Source: Desulfofustis glycolicus DSM 9705 | GTDB taxonomy: Bacteria; Desulfobacterota; Desulfobulbia; Desulfobulbales; Desulfocapsaceae | NCBI RefSeq assembly: GCF_900130015.1 | Contig: NZ_FQXS01000022.1 | Coordinates: 1-64,000 of the forward strand | DNA: 64,000 nucleotides | Direction of reading: 5' to 3' | Translations under genes and position numbers: made by a program | The notes under the pieces: model-generated | What the model was told of the DNA's origin: nothing | Database searches by the model: none | The model's input: only the letters and a program-made list of their open reading frames with translations | Shown: piece after piece, positions 15,323 to 25,594 of the stretch | How positions within the stretch are numbered: the first letter of the stretch is position 1 | How the letters are laid out: every line of letters begins with the position of its first letter

Positions 15323-15946
15323 ATGGCCATACTCGAAATCTTTTCGGACTATATCTGACCCTGGTGTTATTTCATTACCGGGAGTATTGAAAAACTGATT
15401 GATAACTACGATATACAAATTCACTGGCGAGCCTTTCCGCTCCATCCAGAGACCCCGGAACAGGGGCGCTCCCTGGAAGAGCTTTTTGCCGGCTCAACCA
15501 TCGAGGTCACTCAGATGCTCGCACATCTCAACCAGGTGGCCCAGTCGCTTGGACTCCCCTTTGGTCCGAGAAAGAAAACCTATAACAGCAGACTGGCCCA
15601 GGAATTGGGGCTGTGGGCGGAAACGAGGGGAAAGGGCCACCGTTTTCACCTGGCGGCGTTCCACGCCTATTTCGCCAAGGGACAAAACCTGGCGAAAAAA
15701 GACGCCCTTCTCGAAATAGCCGTGACGGCGGGACTCGACCCGGCTGCCGCGGAGAAAGTCATTAAGGAGCGATCCTTCAGCGCTCGCGTTCTCGCCGATT
15801 GGCAGCTCTCCAGAGAAAAAGGCGTCACCGCCGTTCCCACCTTGATCATGAACGACTCGTCCCTGACCGGAGCCCGGCCCTACAGCGATATTGCCCGCTT
15901 TGTCGAGACAGCAGGCAAGGTGCCGGCAAAGTTTGCCGGGCGGTGA
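15323..15946 (+). CDS. DsbA/FrnE-like oxidoreductase, selenoprotein (Sec12, UPWC)
   Basis: ATG 15323 follows GGAGG by 8 bases and reads MAILEIFSDYI, then TGA at 15356-15358, then PWCYFITGSIEKL and an uninterrupted frame to TGA 15946 (207 residues). In FrnE/DsbA-like proteins the first strand is followed by (S)D..CPWC, so the TGA sits exactly at the first cysteine of the redox motif. The cis-proline loop is present as GVTAVPTLIMN near residue 173. A hairpin suited to SelB lies just after the TGA. I infer that TGA is read as selenocysteine, giving a UxxC thiol/selenol oxidoreductase of the cytoplasm (no signal peptide). The alternative, a nonsense mutation, is less likely because the rest of the gene is intact and the hairpin is present. 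Confidence 0.85.
15370..15392 (+). promoter_or_regulatory. Bacterial SECIS-like hairpin
   Basis: Downstream of the TGA, TTTCA pairs with TGAAA, a T-T mismatch follows, and TAC pairs with GTA, closing a 5-base loop CGGGA (15379-15383). The loop begins 21 bases after the TGA and has guanines at its apex, matching the usual spacing and loop of bacterial SECIS elements recognised by SelB. It overlaps codons 16-24 of the selenoprotein. Confidence 0.6.
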
Positions 15947-16235
15947 TAGACCACCAGCGGGAAGATGCTGGGCCGGCGCCTGTTCTTCTCGCTGGAACGC
16001 GAACCTGTTCACGGGTAAAAATCGCTCGCCGGAGTTCCGTCTGCGATTCCCGGTCTTTCGGAAATATGAAAATTCTTGCCGTGCCTCACTGGACAGACCT
16101 CCTCCAAAATGATATCTATCTATCTAGATATAGATGACAATTGATACATTTTTTGATACTTCCCATGCACAACGTGTGTTCCTTTGAGGTGGCGGGGGGT
16201 TCAGAAAACAAAAACAAGCGACGATGGCTTGAAAG

Positions 16236-19055
16236 ATGAAGGTTGCCTCACCCACTATTCACAGTATCGACTATATAGAGGAAATCTGGCAGCGTTATCA
16301 GCAGGACCCCTATGGTGTATCGGCCTCCTGGCGAGAGTATTTCGATAAATTGGGTCAGGCCCGGTCATCCGTGCAAGCGACCCCGCTTCCACCGATCGCT
16401 CTCGGCAAGAAACAACTTAGCCAGGGATTCGGGCCGGGCGGTAAGCTCTGTGCGGGGTGCGGCAGGGCCGAGGCGATGTCGTTTCTGCAGTACAATGTCA
16501 GTTTGCTGGTACGAAACTACCGGGTACGCGGCCACCTCCTCGCCAAGGTCAGTCCCTTGAGAAGACCACCGCGGTCATTTCCGGAACTGGAGCCAGAATA
16601 TTACGGGATGAGTGAAGAGGATTTTGATCTCCTCTTCAATTTTGGCCATATTTCCGGACAACAGGCCAAGCCCCTACGCAGTATCATCGAGATTCTGAAA
16701 AAAACCTACACGGAGTGCATCGGTGTGCAGTTCATGCATATCGATGCCCTGGTTGAAAGGGAATGGCTGCAGGAGCGGATGGAATCCTCAAGAAACACCC
16801 TCGTTCTTGCCAAAAAGCAGCAGGTCAGGATTCTCGAACAGCTAACCGATGCGGTCGTGTTCGAGCAATTCATCCAAAAGAAATTTGTCGGAGCCAAATC
16901 GTTTTCCCTGGAAGGAGCGGAAACCCTCATCCCGCTCCTCGACCAGGCTATCGACAAGGCCGTTGCCCAAGGGGTGGACACTATTGTGATCGGCATGCCC
17001 CATCGAGGTCGGCTCAACGTGCTGGCCAATATCATGGGAAAACATCCGCATACGATTTTCGGCGAATTCAAGGACGCCGATGCGGAACTCAATATCGGAC
17101 GCGGTGATGTCAAGTATCATAAAGGATATCATCGCGAGTGGCGCACTGACGAGGGGAATAAGATCACGCTTGATCTCTCTTTCAACCCCAGTCATCTGGA
17201 ATTTGTCGGACCGGTCGCCCAGGGGGCGCTCAAGGCCCGGCACATTAAAAGAGGCGACGACACAGCGCAGAGAGGGCTGTTGATCCTGATTCACGGGGAC
17301 GCGGCAATCGCCGGAGAGGGAATCGTGCAGGAGACCCTTAACCTGAGCGGACTTTCCGGTTTCTCCGTGGGGGGAACGCTGCATGTGGTGGTCAATAACG
17401 AGATCGGCTTTACCACCTTGCCGGAGGAAGGCCGCTCGACTGTCTATGCCAGCGATGTCGCGAAGATGCTCCAGTCCCCGATCTTTCACGTCAACGGCGA
17501 GGTCCCCGATGCGGTGGCCCAGTGTCTCGATGTAGCGCTTGATTTTCGGCAGAAATTCAAACGGGACGTGGTCCTCGATATGTACTGCTATCGCCGCCGG
17601 GGGCACAACGAGGGGGATGAGCCACGCTTCACCCAACCAACGATGTATCAGTTGATCGACAAACGACCCACCGTAATGACGCGCTATACGGAACACCTGG
17701 TTTCCCTTGGCGAGTTGACCGCGGATGAGGCGGAAAAAATCAGACGCTCCCGAGAACAGTTCCTGGAGGAGGAGTACGGGAAACTGGTGACCGACCAGGA
17801 GAGCGATGCCGACCATGGTTGTCTGTTCATGCCCACAACCGGCTCCTACCGCGGCGGGGCGGACGCCGAGGTTCCGGAGGCCTTGACGGGAGTGGACAGT
17901 GAAACGCTGGTGCGCTTGGGCAGGGCGTTAACCACCCTTCCTGCCGGCTTCACGGTTCACCCGAAGCTCGGCAAGCTGCTTGAAGCCCGGCGGCAGATGT
18001 GCACCGAACACGGTCAGCTGGACTGGGGCGCCGCTGAAGGACTGGCCCTTGCCTCCCTGGTCGATCAGCAGGTGGCCGTGCGACTATGCGGCCAGGACAG
18101 TCAGCGAGGGACGTTCAGTCATCGTCACAGCGTCCTGCACGACAGCGAAAATGGTGACAGCTATACGCCGCTTGCCGCCATCAGTCCTTCGCAAGGCCGG
18201 ATCGATATCGTCAACAGTCCGCTGACCGAAGGAGCGGTTCTCGGCTTCGAATACGGCTATTCAACCGCCTTTCCCGAATCCCTGGTGGTTTGGGAAGCGC
18301 AGTTTGGTGATTTCGCCAACGCGGCGCAGGTGTATATCGATCAGTTCATCGCCTCAGCCGAGACCAAATGGAATCTGCTGTCGGGCCTGGTGCTTCTGTT
18401 GCCCCATGGCCTGGAAGGCACCGGGTCGGAACACGCCAGCGCCCGCCTTGAACGGTTTCTGGCCCTGGCAGCAACCGACAACTATCAAGTAGTCTACCCC
18501 ACTGAACCGTCGCAGATCTTTCATCTATTAAGACGACAAGTGCTGCGGAAGATCCGCAAGCCGCTGATCGTCATGTCGCCGAAAAGCCTGCTCAGGCATC
18601 CCCGGTCCGTTTCTTCGTTATCTGCTCTGACCACCGGCTCGTTTCGCAAAATTATCGCTGATGAGGGGGTGGCTCAAGAAGCGGTGCAGCGGATTTTGTT
18701 GTGTACCGGGAAGGTCTACTACGATTTACTGCAAGGCCGGCAGGAAAGGGAATTGACCAATGTTGCCATCATCCGCATCGAACAATTGTACCCTTTGCCG
18801 GAAGAAACGCTATTGTCGGCACTGAGGCCCTACCCCAAAGGCATACCGCTGATCTGGGTGCAGGAGGAACCGCTCAACATGGGGGCCTATCCGTTTATGT
18901 ATCTGAAATACGGCATGCTCCTCAGCAGATACTGGCGTTTTGCCCGGGTCGGCCGTCCGGAATCGGCAACACCGGCGACGGGATCGGCGGCCAGTCATAA
19001 GCTCGAGCAGAGACGGCTGATAGAAGAAGCCTTTACCGGTGGAGGACACACATGA
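16236..19055 (+). CDS. sucA: 2-oxoglutarate dehydrogenase E1 component
   Basis: This thiamine-diphosphate enzyme decarboxylates 2-oxoglutarate and succinylates the lipoyl arm of E2. The 939 residues have the usual E1o layout: N-terminal YIEEIWQRYQQDPYGVSASW, then MPHRGRLNVLANI, the ThDP/Mg segment LIHGDAAIAGEGIVQETLNL, and FSHRHSVLHD and GFEYGYSTAFP in the transketolase-like half. It overlaps sucB by 4 bases. The ribosome-binding site is weak. A palindrome TATCTAGATA at 16121-16130, about 105 bases upstream, may be an operator. An intact NAD-linked complex, rather than the ferredoxin-linked KorAB common in anaerobes, is notable. Confidence 0.93.
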   Translation: MKVASPTIHSIDYIEEIWQRYQQDPYGVSASWREYFDKLGQARSSVQATPLPPIALGKKQLSQGFGPGGKLCAGCGRAEAMSFLQYNVSLLVRNYRVRGHLLAKVSPLRRPPRSFPELEPEYYGMSEEDFDLLFNFGHISGQQAKPLRSIIEILKKTYTECIGVQFMHIDALVEREWLQERMESSRNTLVLAKKQQVRILEQLTDAVVFEQFIQKKFVGAKSFSLEGAETLIPLLDQAIDKAVAQGVDTIVIGMPHRGRLNVLANIMGKHPHTIFGEFKDADAELNIGRGDVKYHKGYHREWRTDEGNKITLDLSFNPSHLEFVGPVAQGALKARHIKRGDDTAQRGLLILIHGDAAIAGEGIVQETLNLSGLSGFSVGGTLHVVVNNEIGFTTLPEEGRSTVYASDVAKMLQSPIFHVNGEVPDAVAQCLDVALDFRQKFKRDVVLDMYCYRRRGHNEGDEPRFTQPTMYQLIDKRPTVMTRYTEHLVSLGELTADEAEKIRRSREQFLEEEYGKLVTDQESDADHGCLFMPTTGSYRGGADAEVPEALTGVDSETLVRLGRALTTLPAGFTVHPKLGKLLEARRQMCTEHGQLDWGAAEGLALASLVDQQVAVRLCGQDSQRGTFSHRHSVLHDSENGDSYTPLAAISPSQGRIDIVNSPLTEGAVLGFEYGYSTAFPESLVVWEAQFGDFANAAQVYIDQFIASAETKWNLLSGLVLLLPHGLEGTGSEHASARLERFLALAATDNYQVVYPTEPSQIFHLLRRQVLRKIRKPLIVMSPKSLLRHPRSVSSLSALTTGSFRKIIADEGVAQEAVQRILLCTGKVYYDLLQGRQERELTNVAIIRIEQLYPLPEETLLSALRPYPKGIPLIWVQEEPLNMGAYPFMYLKYGMLLSRYWRFARVGRPESATPATGSAASHKLEQRRLIEEAFTGGGHT

Positions 19056-20254
19056 TAATCGATGTTGAAGTGCCTGAACTGGGGGAATCGATTACCGAGG
19101 TCGAGGTCGGCGAGTGGCTGGTTGCCACCGGGGACTCGGTGCAGCAGGACGATCCCTTGGTCGCCATCGAGTCCGAGAAGGCAACCGTAGAACTTCCCGC
19201 TCCCCAGGCGGGAGTCCTGGTGGAGATTGTCAAACAGCAGGGCGAGGTGGTTCCGATCGGCGAGATCATCGCTCGTATCGATACCACACAGACTGACAAC
19301 GACGGAGAAAAGAAGACCTCCTCCGCACTCTCCCAACCCGAAGACACGGCCGGCGCAGGGGAAAAAAAGGTGATGCCGGCGGCTGCCGGGGTGCTGGCCC
19401 GAAATCAGCTCTCTGCGGAGCAGGTGGCCGGCTCCGGCCCCGGCGGGCGAATATTAAAAGAGGATGCCGTGCGGGAGGCGGCAAAACAACCGGTGAGACC
19501 GGAGCCGCCAGAACAGCCCCGGCCTGCCCCGTCGTCGATGGAAGATGGAGCAGTAAAAGGTGAGCACCGAGTCCCGATGACCCTGTTGCGCCGGACTGTC
19601 GCCAGCCGCTTAGTGGAAGCCAAGCAGAGTATGGCGATGTTGACGACCTTTAACGAGGTGGACATGTCGCAGGTCAAACAGCTACGGGCGACGCTGGGAA
19701 CGCAATTTTCCGAGAAACATGGCGTGCGGCTCGGGTTCATGTCCTTTTTTGTCAAGGCAGCCATCGGTGGTCTGGGCGATTTCCCCCTGGTGAACGCCAG
19801 GATAGAGGGGAATGATATCGTCTATCATGATTATTGTGACATCGGCGTGGCCATAGGAGGCGGCAAGGGGTTGGTGGTGCCGGTAATCCGCCGGGCGGAA
19901 CAGCTGAGTTTTGCCGACATAGAACGAACAATTGCCGATTTCGGCCAACGCGCCAAGAACAGCACCCTCTCGCCCGAAGAGCTGAGCGATGGAACATTCA
20001 CCATCAGTAACGGCGGCGTGTACGGATCAATGCTGTCGACACCCATCATCAATCCGCCGCAAAGCGCCATTCTCGGCCTCCATGCAATCAAAGACCGGCC
20101 GGTGGTGGTTGATGGCGAAATCACCATCCGCCCGCTCATGTACCTGGCGCTTTCCTACGATCACCGCATCATCGACGGCCGCGAAGCGGTGAGTTTTCTC
20201 AAGAGCATCAAGGAGAGAATCGAAATGCCGGAAAAACTCCTCCTGGAGATTTGA
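19052..20254 (+). CDS. sucB: Dihydrolipoyl succinyltransferase (E2o)
   Basis: E2 moves the succinyl group from lipoamide to CoA. The 400-residue protein has one lipoyl domain with ESEKATVELPAP (lipoyl lysine at about residue 43), an Ala/Pro-rich linker, a peripheral-subunit-binding domain around residues 110-145 (AGVLARNQLSAEQVAGSGPG) and the catalytic domain ending in SYDHRIIDGREAV, with the active-site His and Asp. The first bases overlap the sucA stop, and lpd follows directly, so the complex is made from one transcript. Confidence 0.93.
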   Translation: MIIDVEVPELGESITEVEVGEWLVATGDSVQQDDPLVAIESEKATVELPAPQAGVLVEIVKQQGEVVPIGEIIARIDTTQTDNDGEKKTSSALSQPEDTAGAGEKKVMPAAAGVLARNQLSAEQVAGSGPGGRILKEDAVREAAKQPVRPEPPEQPRPAPSSMEDGAVKGEHRVPMTLLRRTVASRLVEAKQSMAMLTTFNEVDMSQVKQLRATLGTQFSEKHGVRLGFMSFFVKAAIGGLGDFPLVNARIEGNDIVYHDYCDIGVAIGGGKGLVVPVIRRAEQLSFADIERTIADFGQRAKNSTLSPEELSDGTFTISNGGVYGSMLSTPIINPPQSAILGLHAIKDRPVVVDGEITIRPLMYLALSYDHRIIDGREAVSFLKSIKERIEMPEKLLLEI

Positions 20255-20256
20255 AC

Positions 20257-21660
20257 ATGCTGTCAGTCAAAAGGAGAAACGACGAGTATGATCTGCTGGT
20301 GGTCGGAGGTGGCCCCGGTGGCTATGTCGCCGCCATCCGTGCTGCTCAACTGGGTAAACGGGTCGCTTGTGTGGAGAAGGGCAGGACCCTCGGCGGCACC
20401 TGCCTCAATGTCGGCTGCATACCGAGCAAGGCCTTGCTCGAATCGTCCGCCAAATATCACGAGTGCACAGCAGCACTGGCGGACCACGGTATTACGGCGG
20501 AAGGGGTTTCCTTTGATCTGAAAAAGATGATGGACCGCAAGGAGACCATTATTCAGACCCTTGCCTCCGGCATTGACTTTCTCTTCAAGAAGAACAGGAT
20601 CCAGAGATTTTCCGGTATTGCCCACCTGCTGGATAACCGGATGGTCCAGATTACCGGCGAGAGCGACGTAAAAGTGCATGCCGGAGCCGTGCTGATAGCC
20701 ACCGGGAGCAGAGCCGCCGCCATTCCGGGGGTGGATTTCGACGGCAGCCGGGTGGTCTCAAGTACCGAGGCGCTCGCCTTTTCCGAGGTGCCACGGCGGC
20801 TGGTGGTGGTGGGAGCCGGGGCAATCGGGCTAGAGCTGGGGTCGGTATGGCTCCGGCTTGGCGCGGAAGTGACGGTGGTGGAGTCTCTGGACCGAATATT
20901 GCCGGCTGCGGATAAAGACATCTCAAAACAAGCCCTGCGCCTCTTCAAGAAGCAGGGCTTCAAGTTTGTTCTGGGTGCCGGGGTCGAGGGTGTCGAGCCG
21001 GACGGTGAAGGCTGCCGGGTCACGATTGCCGGCCGGGAATCACTATCTGCCGATAAGGTCCTGTTGGCCGCCGGACGAAAACCGTGCATCGATGGATTGG
21101 GTTTTACAGAACTGGGCGGCAGGACCGATCGGTGGGGCTTCATCGAAGTGGATTCCTGCTGGCAGACCTCGCTGCCCGGGGTCTATGCCGTCGGCGATGT
21201 GATCGGTGGAGCGATGCTGGCCCATAAGGCCTCCGCAGAAGGCCTGGCCTGTGTGGAAAAGCTGTTCACCGGGTACGGTCATGTCAATTATCGAGCACTG
21301 CCCAGTATCGTCTATACCCACCCGGAGGTTGCCTTTGTCGGACAGACCGAGGAATCTTTAACGAGGGAGGGAGTGCCGATCAAAGCGGGCACCTGCTCGT
21401 TCAAGGCCAACGGCAGGGCACTCGCCCTCGGTGATGCCGACGGGCTGATCAAAGTCATTGCCCACCGGGATACCGATCGACTGTTGGGCGTCCACATGAT
21501 CGGCGGTCAGGCCGGAGACCTGCTCGCCGAAGCGGTGGCCGCCATGGAATTTGCAGCCAGCAGCGAAGATCTGGCCCGCGTCTGCCATGCCCATCCAACA
21601 CGGTCTGAAGCACTTCAGGAAGCCGCTCGCTCTATTGAACAAGCCGCCATCCATCAATAA
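20257..21660 (+). CDS. lpdA: Dihydrolipoamide dehydrogenase (E3)
   Basis: E3 reoxidises dihydrolipoamide with NAD+. The 467-residue flavoprotein has the FAD-binding GGGPGGYVAAIRAAQLG, the redox-active disulfide GGTCLNVGCIPSK, the NAD-binding GAGAIGLELGSVW, and the C-terminal HAHPTRSEALQEA with the catalytic His-Glu pair. ATG 20257 is preferred over a TTG six bases upstream because GGAG lies 9 bases before it. It starts 2 bases after the sucB stop. Confidence 0.93.
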   Translation: MLSVKRRNDEYDLLVVGGGPGGYVAAIRAAQLGKRVACVEKGRTLGGTCLNVGCIPSKALLESSAKYHECTAALADHGITAEGVSFDLKKMMDRKETIIQTLASGIDFLFKKNRIQRFSGIAHLLDNRMVQITGESDVKVHAGAVLIATGSRAAAIPGVDFDGSRVVSSTEALAFSEVPRRLVVVGAGAIGLELGSVWLRLGAEVTVVESLDRILPAADKDISKQALRLFKKQGFKFVLGAGVEGVEPDGEGCRVTIAGRESLSADKVLLAAGRKPCIDGLGFTELGGRTDRWGFIEVDSCWQTSLPGVYAVGDVIGGAMLAHKASAEGLACVEKLFTGYGHVNYRALPSIVYTHPEVAFVGQTEESLTREGVPIKAGTCSFKANGRALALGDADGLIKVIAHRDTDRLLGVHMIGGQAGDLLAEAVAAMEFAASSEDLARVCHAHPTRSEALQEAARSIEQAAIHQ

Positions 21661-21700
21661 CCCGTACGGAAAGCAAAACCAAGACCACAAGGAGCGCGAT

Positions 21701-23656
21701 ATGGGTACCAATCTTACCCGCAAAATCATAGAATCGCATTGTGTTGCAGGCCGGCTTCAGCCAGGCGAAGAAATAGCCCTGAAAATTGATCATACCCTGC
21801 TGCAGGACGCCACCGGCACCATGGCGATGCTCGAATTCGAGTCGTTGGGGCTGGACCGGGTCCGGGTCGATCTCGCCGCCCAGTATGTAGACCACAACCT
21901 GCTGCAGACCGATTTCAGGAATGCCGACGACCACCGCTACCTGCAAAGCACCTGTGCCCGCTATGGCATACATTTCAGTAGACCGGGCAACGGCATCTCC
22001 CATCAGGTCCATCTGGAGAATTTCGGCAAACCCGGACTCACTCTGCTCGGTGCCGACAGCCACACCCCTGCAGCCGCCGGCCTCTCCATGCTCGCCTTTG
22101 GCGCCGGCGGACTCGATATCGCGTTGGCCATGGCGGGACGTCCCTATTTCCTGCCCTGCCCGAAGGTACTGGGAGTACGGCTTGAAGGCAGCCTGCCGTC
22201 GTGGATAAGCGCCAAGGATATCATCCTCGAGATGCTGCGTCGCTACGGCGTCAAAGGATGCCGGGGAATGGTCGTGGAATATTACGGGCCGGGGGTCGCC
22301 ACTCTGACCGTAGAGGATCGAGCCGCCATCGGCAATATGGGAACGGAACTCGGGGCGACCAGCTCGCTCTTTCCCTCGGACGAAAACACCCGGAACTACC
22401 TTGCCTCCCAACAACGAAAAGCGGATTGGCAGGCACTGGAGGCGGATGAGAACGCAGTGTACGATGAATACGACGTGATAGATCTGGCCGAAGTCGAGCC
22501 ACTAATCGCCTGCCCGTCGTCTCCCGGCGATGTCGTTGCGGTGCGCGAGGTGGCGGGCACCCCTGTCGATCAGGTCATAATCGGATCCAGCGCCAATAGC
22601 GGCCTGAAAGACCTGCTGCGGGTCTCATCGATCATGGCAGGACGACACAGCGCAGCCCACACCGATCTGCAAATCAATCCCGGCAGCCGCCAAGTACTTG
22701 AAAACGTGATAGCGGCCGACGGGTTGCTACCGCTCGTCACGGCCGGCGCCAAAATCAACCAGTCCGGATGCCTGGGATGCATCGGTATGGGGCAAGCACC
22801 GGGTACCGGCCAGGTAAGTCTTCGCACCTTTCCCAGAAATTTTCCCGGCCGTTCCGGCACAAAAGACGACCGGGTGTACCTCTGCTCACCGGAAACAGCG
22901 GCGGCCGCGGCACTGAAGGGTGTTATAACGGATCCCCGCGCACTGGCGGACGAGATGGCGTATCCGGAGGTTCATGATCCGGAGCAGCGACTGGTGGACA
23001 GGTCTTCTATTGTTTTCCCTTCCGAAGAGTTGCAGGCAACCGAGGTCGTCCGCGGACCGAATATCGTACCGCTGCCGGATTTTGCCCCGTTGCCGGAAAG
23101 CCTGGAGCTACGGGTGGCCTTGAAGGTCGGCGACAACCTCTCGACGGACGCCATCATGCCGGCAGGCAACACCGTGCTGCCGCTGCGGTCGAACATCGAA
23201 GCAATCAGCAAGTTCGTCTTCTACCAGGTTGACCAAGATTTTCATGACCGGTGCCGTCTCCTCGGCGATGGCGCAGTAATCGGCGGTGAAAACTACGGCC
23301 AGGGATCGAGCCGGGAACACGCCGCCCTGGCCCCGCGCTTTCTCGGGATACGCATTAAGATAACAAAGAGCTACGCCCGCATCCACCAGGCGAACCTGTG
23401 CAATTTCGGCATTCTTCCGCTGATTTTCAACGATCCTGACGATTATGATGCCATAACAAACTCGTCGGTTATCGAACTACCCGGTATCAGAGCCAGTGTC
23501 GAGAGCGGGGCTACAGAGATCGCCATCCGGGTTGACGGCAAGGAGATGATCACCCTGCTGGAGGTTTCCGACCGGCAGCGGCAGAGCCTGCTTGCCGGCG
23601 GGACGTTGAACCTAGTGCGGCAGGAACTGGGAGGAGAGCAGCTCCTCAATCCCTGA
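21701..23656 (+). CDS. Aconitate hydratase (compact ~650-residue type)
   Basis: The 651-residue protein is an aconitase/isopropylmalate-isomerase family enzyme of the shorter Aquifex-type group, with the small swivel domain fused at the C-terminus ([30 protein letters not shown]). [19 protein letters not shown] carries substrate-binding residues. The Fe-S pair is present as GCLGCIGMG, but the first ligand, normally in a GSCTN-type motif, reads IGSSANSG: Ser replaces Cys. Start 21701 follows AAGGAG by 6 bases; an upstream in-frame ATG lies inside lpd. It is 40 bases after lpd and probably in the same operon, linking citrate isomerisation to the oxoglutarate complex. Confidence 0.85.
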   Translation: MGTNLTRKIIESHCVAGRLQPGEEIALKIDHTLLQDATGTMAMLEFESLGLDRVRVDLAAQYVDHNLLQTDFRNADDHRYLQSTCARYGIHFSRPGNGISHQVHLENFGKPGLTLLGADSHTPAAAGLSMLAFGAGGLDIALAMAGRPYFLPCPKVLGVRLEGSLPSWISAKDIILEMLRRYGVKGCRGMVVEYYGPGVATLTVEDRAAIGNMGTELGATSSLFPSDENTRNYLASQQRKADWQALEADENAVYDEYDVIDLAEVEPLIACPSSPGDVVAVREVAGTPVDQVIIGSSANSGLKDLLRVSSIMAGRHSAAHTDLQINPGSRQVLENVIAADGLLPLVTAGAKINQSGCLGCIGMGQAPGTGQVSLRTFPRNFPGRSGTKDDRVYLCSPETAAAAALKGVITDPRALADEMAYPEVHDPEQRLVDRSSIVFPSEELQATEVVRGPNIVPLPDFAPLPESLELRVALKVGDNLSTDAIMPAGNTVLPLRSNIEAISKFVFYQVDQDFHDRCRLLGDGAVIGGENYGQGSSREHAALAPRFLGIRIKITKSYARIHQANLCNFGILPLIFNDPDDYDAITNSSVIELPGIRASVESGATEIAIRVDGKEMITLLEVSDRQRQSLLAGGTLNLVRQELGGEQLLNP

Positions 23657-23823
23657 GTCGGTTCGATCTCAACTTTACTGGAAAACGAGCCGAAGTATGG
23701 TATGTTGATCGCGTTTTTGCCCCGTCTCCGAAGCATGGTCCAAGCGGGGTCTCTAGATCCCCGGCCGCAGGTCTCCCGGAGCGTATCGTTCCGGGGTGGC
23801 CAGCCAGAACTGTGAGGCGTTTC

Positions 23824-25563
23824 ATGTCTGATTCATCGTTTCTTGCCCGATCGGTCAACTCGCTCTTCCCCACATTCCAGGCCAAGGTTGCCGGAATGCT
23901 CTGGTTGCTGCTCGGCTGTCACCTGGTCGGCGGTCTCCTGCTGGTGGCCGGTGCCGTGGTGTCGTCCGATCTGCGCCTGCTACTGGTGCTTCCGGCGGCG
24001 GTCATTTTTGCTGCCGCGCTGCTGCTCGGCATCGCTTTCGCCGCCGCGCTGCGCGACGAACAACGGACCATCGCCCGCGACATCGCCACGCTCTATGACA
24101 GCGACAACAAGGAAATTCAACTATTCCTGCCGAAAACCGAGACGGCAACGGAAACCGGCCGACTGCTCCGCACCAGCTACGGCAGCGTGCTGACCGGTAT
24201 TCGCGCCCTGGTCGAAGATATCCGGCGCATCGGCATCAGTATTGCCGTCGATACCACCAAGGTCAGCCGTCTGGTCTCATCCACCGCCGGCAAGGCTGCC
24301 CGGCAGCAGGAAATCTCCCACGAAGTGTCATCGGCCAGCAGCCAATCGAGCAACGCCATTGCCGAGGTCTCGAAAAGCGTGCAATACGTCGCCGATAATA
24401 CCACCAACAACCTCGACATGGTTCGCGGCTCGCACACCGAACTGATGGAGGTGACCGGAAAGATAGAGCAGATCAGCGGGGCCGTCGAATTGTTTCAACA
24501 GACGGTCGAGGAGCTCAGCCAAAGCTCCGCCTCGATCCTCAAGGTAGTCTCCACCATCAACGATATCGCCGAGCAGACCAATCTGCTGTCCCTCAATGCG
24601 ACCATCGAAGCGGCCCGGGCCGGCGAGCACGGTAAGGGGTTTGCGGTGGTCGCCGAAGAGGTCCGGGAGCTGGCCAAGCGGGTCAAACCGGCAACCACGG
24701 AAATCTCGGAAAACATTCAGGCGATGATCGCCATCGTCGAAAAGACCGAGCGGGGCACCACTGAAATCAGCCGGTATACTGCCGACACCAGTGGGGTGAT
24801 TGGCAAAACCACCAGCAATTTCGACCGCATGGTGCACGATTTCGAGCAAATCAACGACCAGTTGATGAAGGTCGCCGCGGCAATGACCGAGCTGGCGACG
24901 GCCAACAGCGAAGTCTCGGACAACATCGGCGGCATCGACACCCTCTGCCGGGAAATCGCCGGTTCGATGCACAGTTCCGAACAATCGGTGGAAACCCTGA
25001 GCAACCTGACCGAATCGATGCTGGAAATGGTGTCGACATTTCGCACCGGCGAGGGGACCTTCGACCGGTTGATCGGCTGGGCACAGACTGCCCGGGAACG
25101 GGTGCAACAGGAAATCGAAACCATCGGCAAAAGCGGTGCCAATCTCTTCGACACCTCGTATCGAAAGATCCCCAACACCAACCCGCAAAAATTAGAAACG
25201 ACCTACACGGCCGCCTTCCACCGCAGCATCCAACCGCTCTTCGATGCGCTGAAGAAAGAGATGAACGGCGTCATCTACAGCATCGCCGTCGATCGCAACG
25301 GCTATTCACCGACCCACCATGCCGAATTTTCCCGGCCGCCCAGCGGCGACCCGCAGCAGGATCTGTTGTACAGCCGACACATGCGCATGTTCAACAGTAA
25401 CAAGACCGAGAAGCGGCGCTGCAGTCACACCAAGCCGATGCTGCTGCAGACCTATATGCGCGACACTGGCGAGATCCTCAACGATCTGTCCCTGCCAATC
25501 ATGATCAATGGCAAACACTGGGGCGCGTTGATCATCGGCTTCGATCCGAAAAACTTCGGTTAG
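23824..25563 (+). CDS. Methyl-accepting chemotaxis protein with C-terminal sensor domain
   Basis: A 579-residue chemoreceptor. Two closely spaced transmembrane helices (about residues 20-45 and 50-75) leave almost no periplasmic loop. The signalling domain includes the hairpin-tip region [20 protein letters not shown] and [17 protein letters not shown]. After it, residues about 440-579 form a separate domain ([39 protein letters not shown]) resembling the C-terminal Cache-like sensors of some receptors, so the stimulus is probably cytoplasmic. ATG 23824 follows GAGG by 6 bases. It is convergent with glgP, only 31 bases away. Confidence 0.88.
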   Translation: MSDSSFLARSVNSLFPTFQAKVAGMLWLLLGCHLVGGLLLVAGAVVSSDLRLLLVLPAAVIFAAALLLGIAFAAALRDEQRTIARDIATLYDSDNKEIQLFLPKTETATETGRLLRTSYGSVLTGIRALVEDIRRIGISIAVDTTKVSRLVSSTAGKAARQQEISHEVSSASSQSSNAIAEVSKSVQYVADNTTNNLDMVRGSHTELMEVTGKIEQISGAVELFQQTVEELSQSSASILKVVSTINDIAEQTNLLSLNATIEAARAGEHGKGFAVVAEEVRELAKRVKPATTEISENIQAMIAIVEKTERGTTEISRYTADTSGVIGKTTSNFDRMVHDFEQINDQLMKVAAAMTELATANSEVSDNIGGIDTLCREIAGSMHSSEQSVETLSNLTESMLEMVSTFRTGEGTFDRLIGWAQTARERVQQEIETIGKSGANLFDTSYRKIPNTNPQKLETTYTAAFHRSIQPLFDALKKEMNGVIYSIAVDRNGYSPTHHAEFSRPPSGDPQQDLLYSRHMRMFNSNKTEKRRCSHTKPMLLQTYMRDTGEILNDLSLPIMINGKHWGALIIGFDPKNFG

Positions 25564-25594
25564 CCGCCGGCGGCCTACAGCGGCCGCGGCAGCA

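Noticed and set aside
25564-25594. GC palindrome between chemoreceptor and glgP as a terminator
   Set aside because: GCCGCCGGCGGC is palindromic but has no loop or T-run; too weak to annotate.
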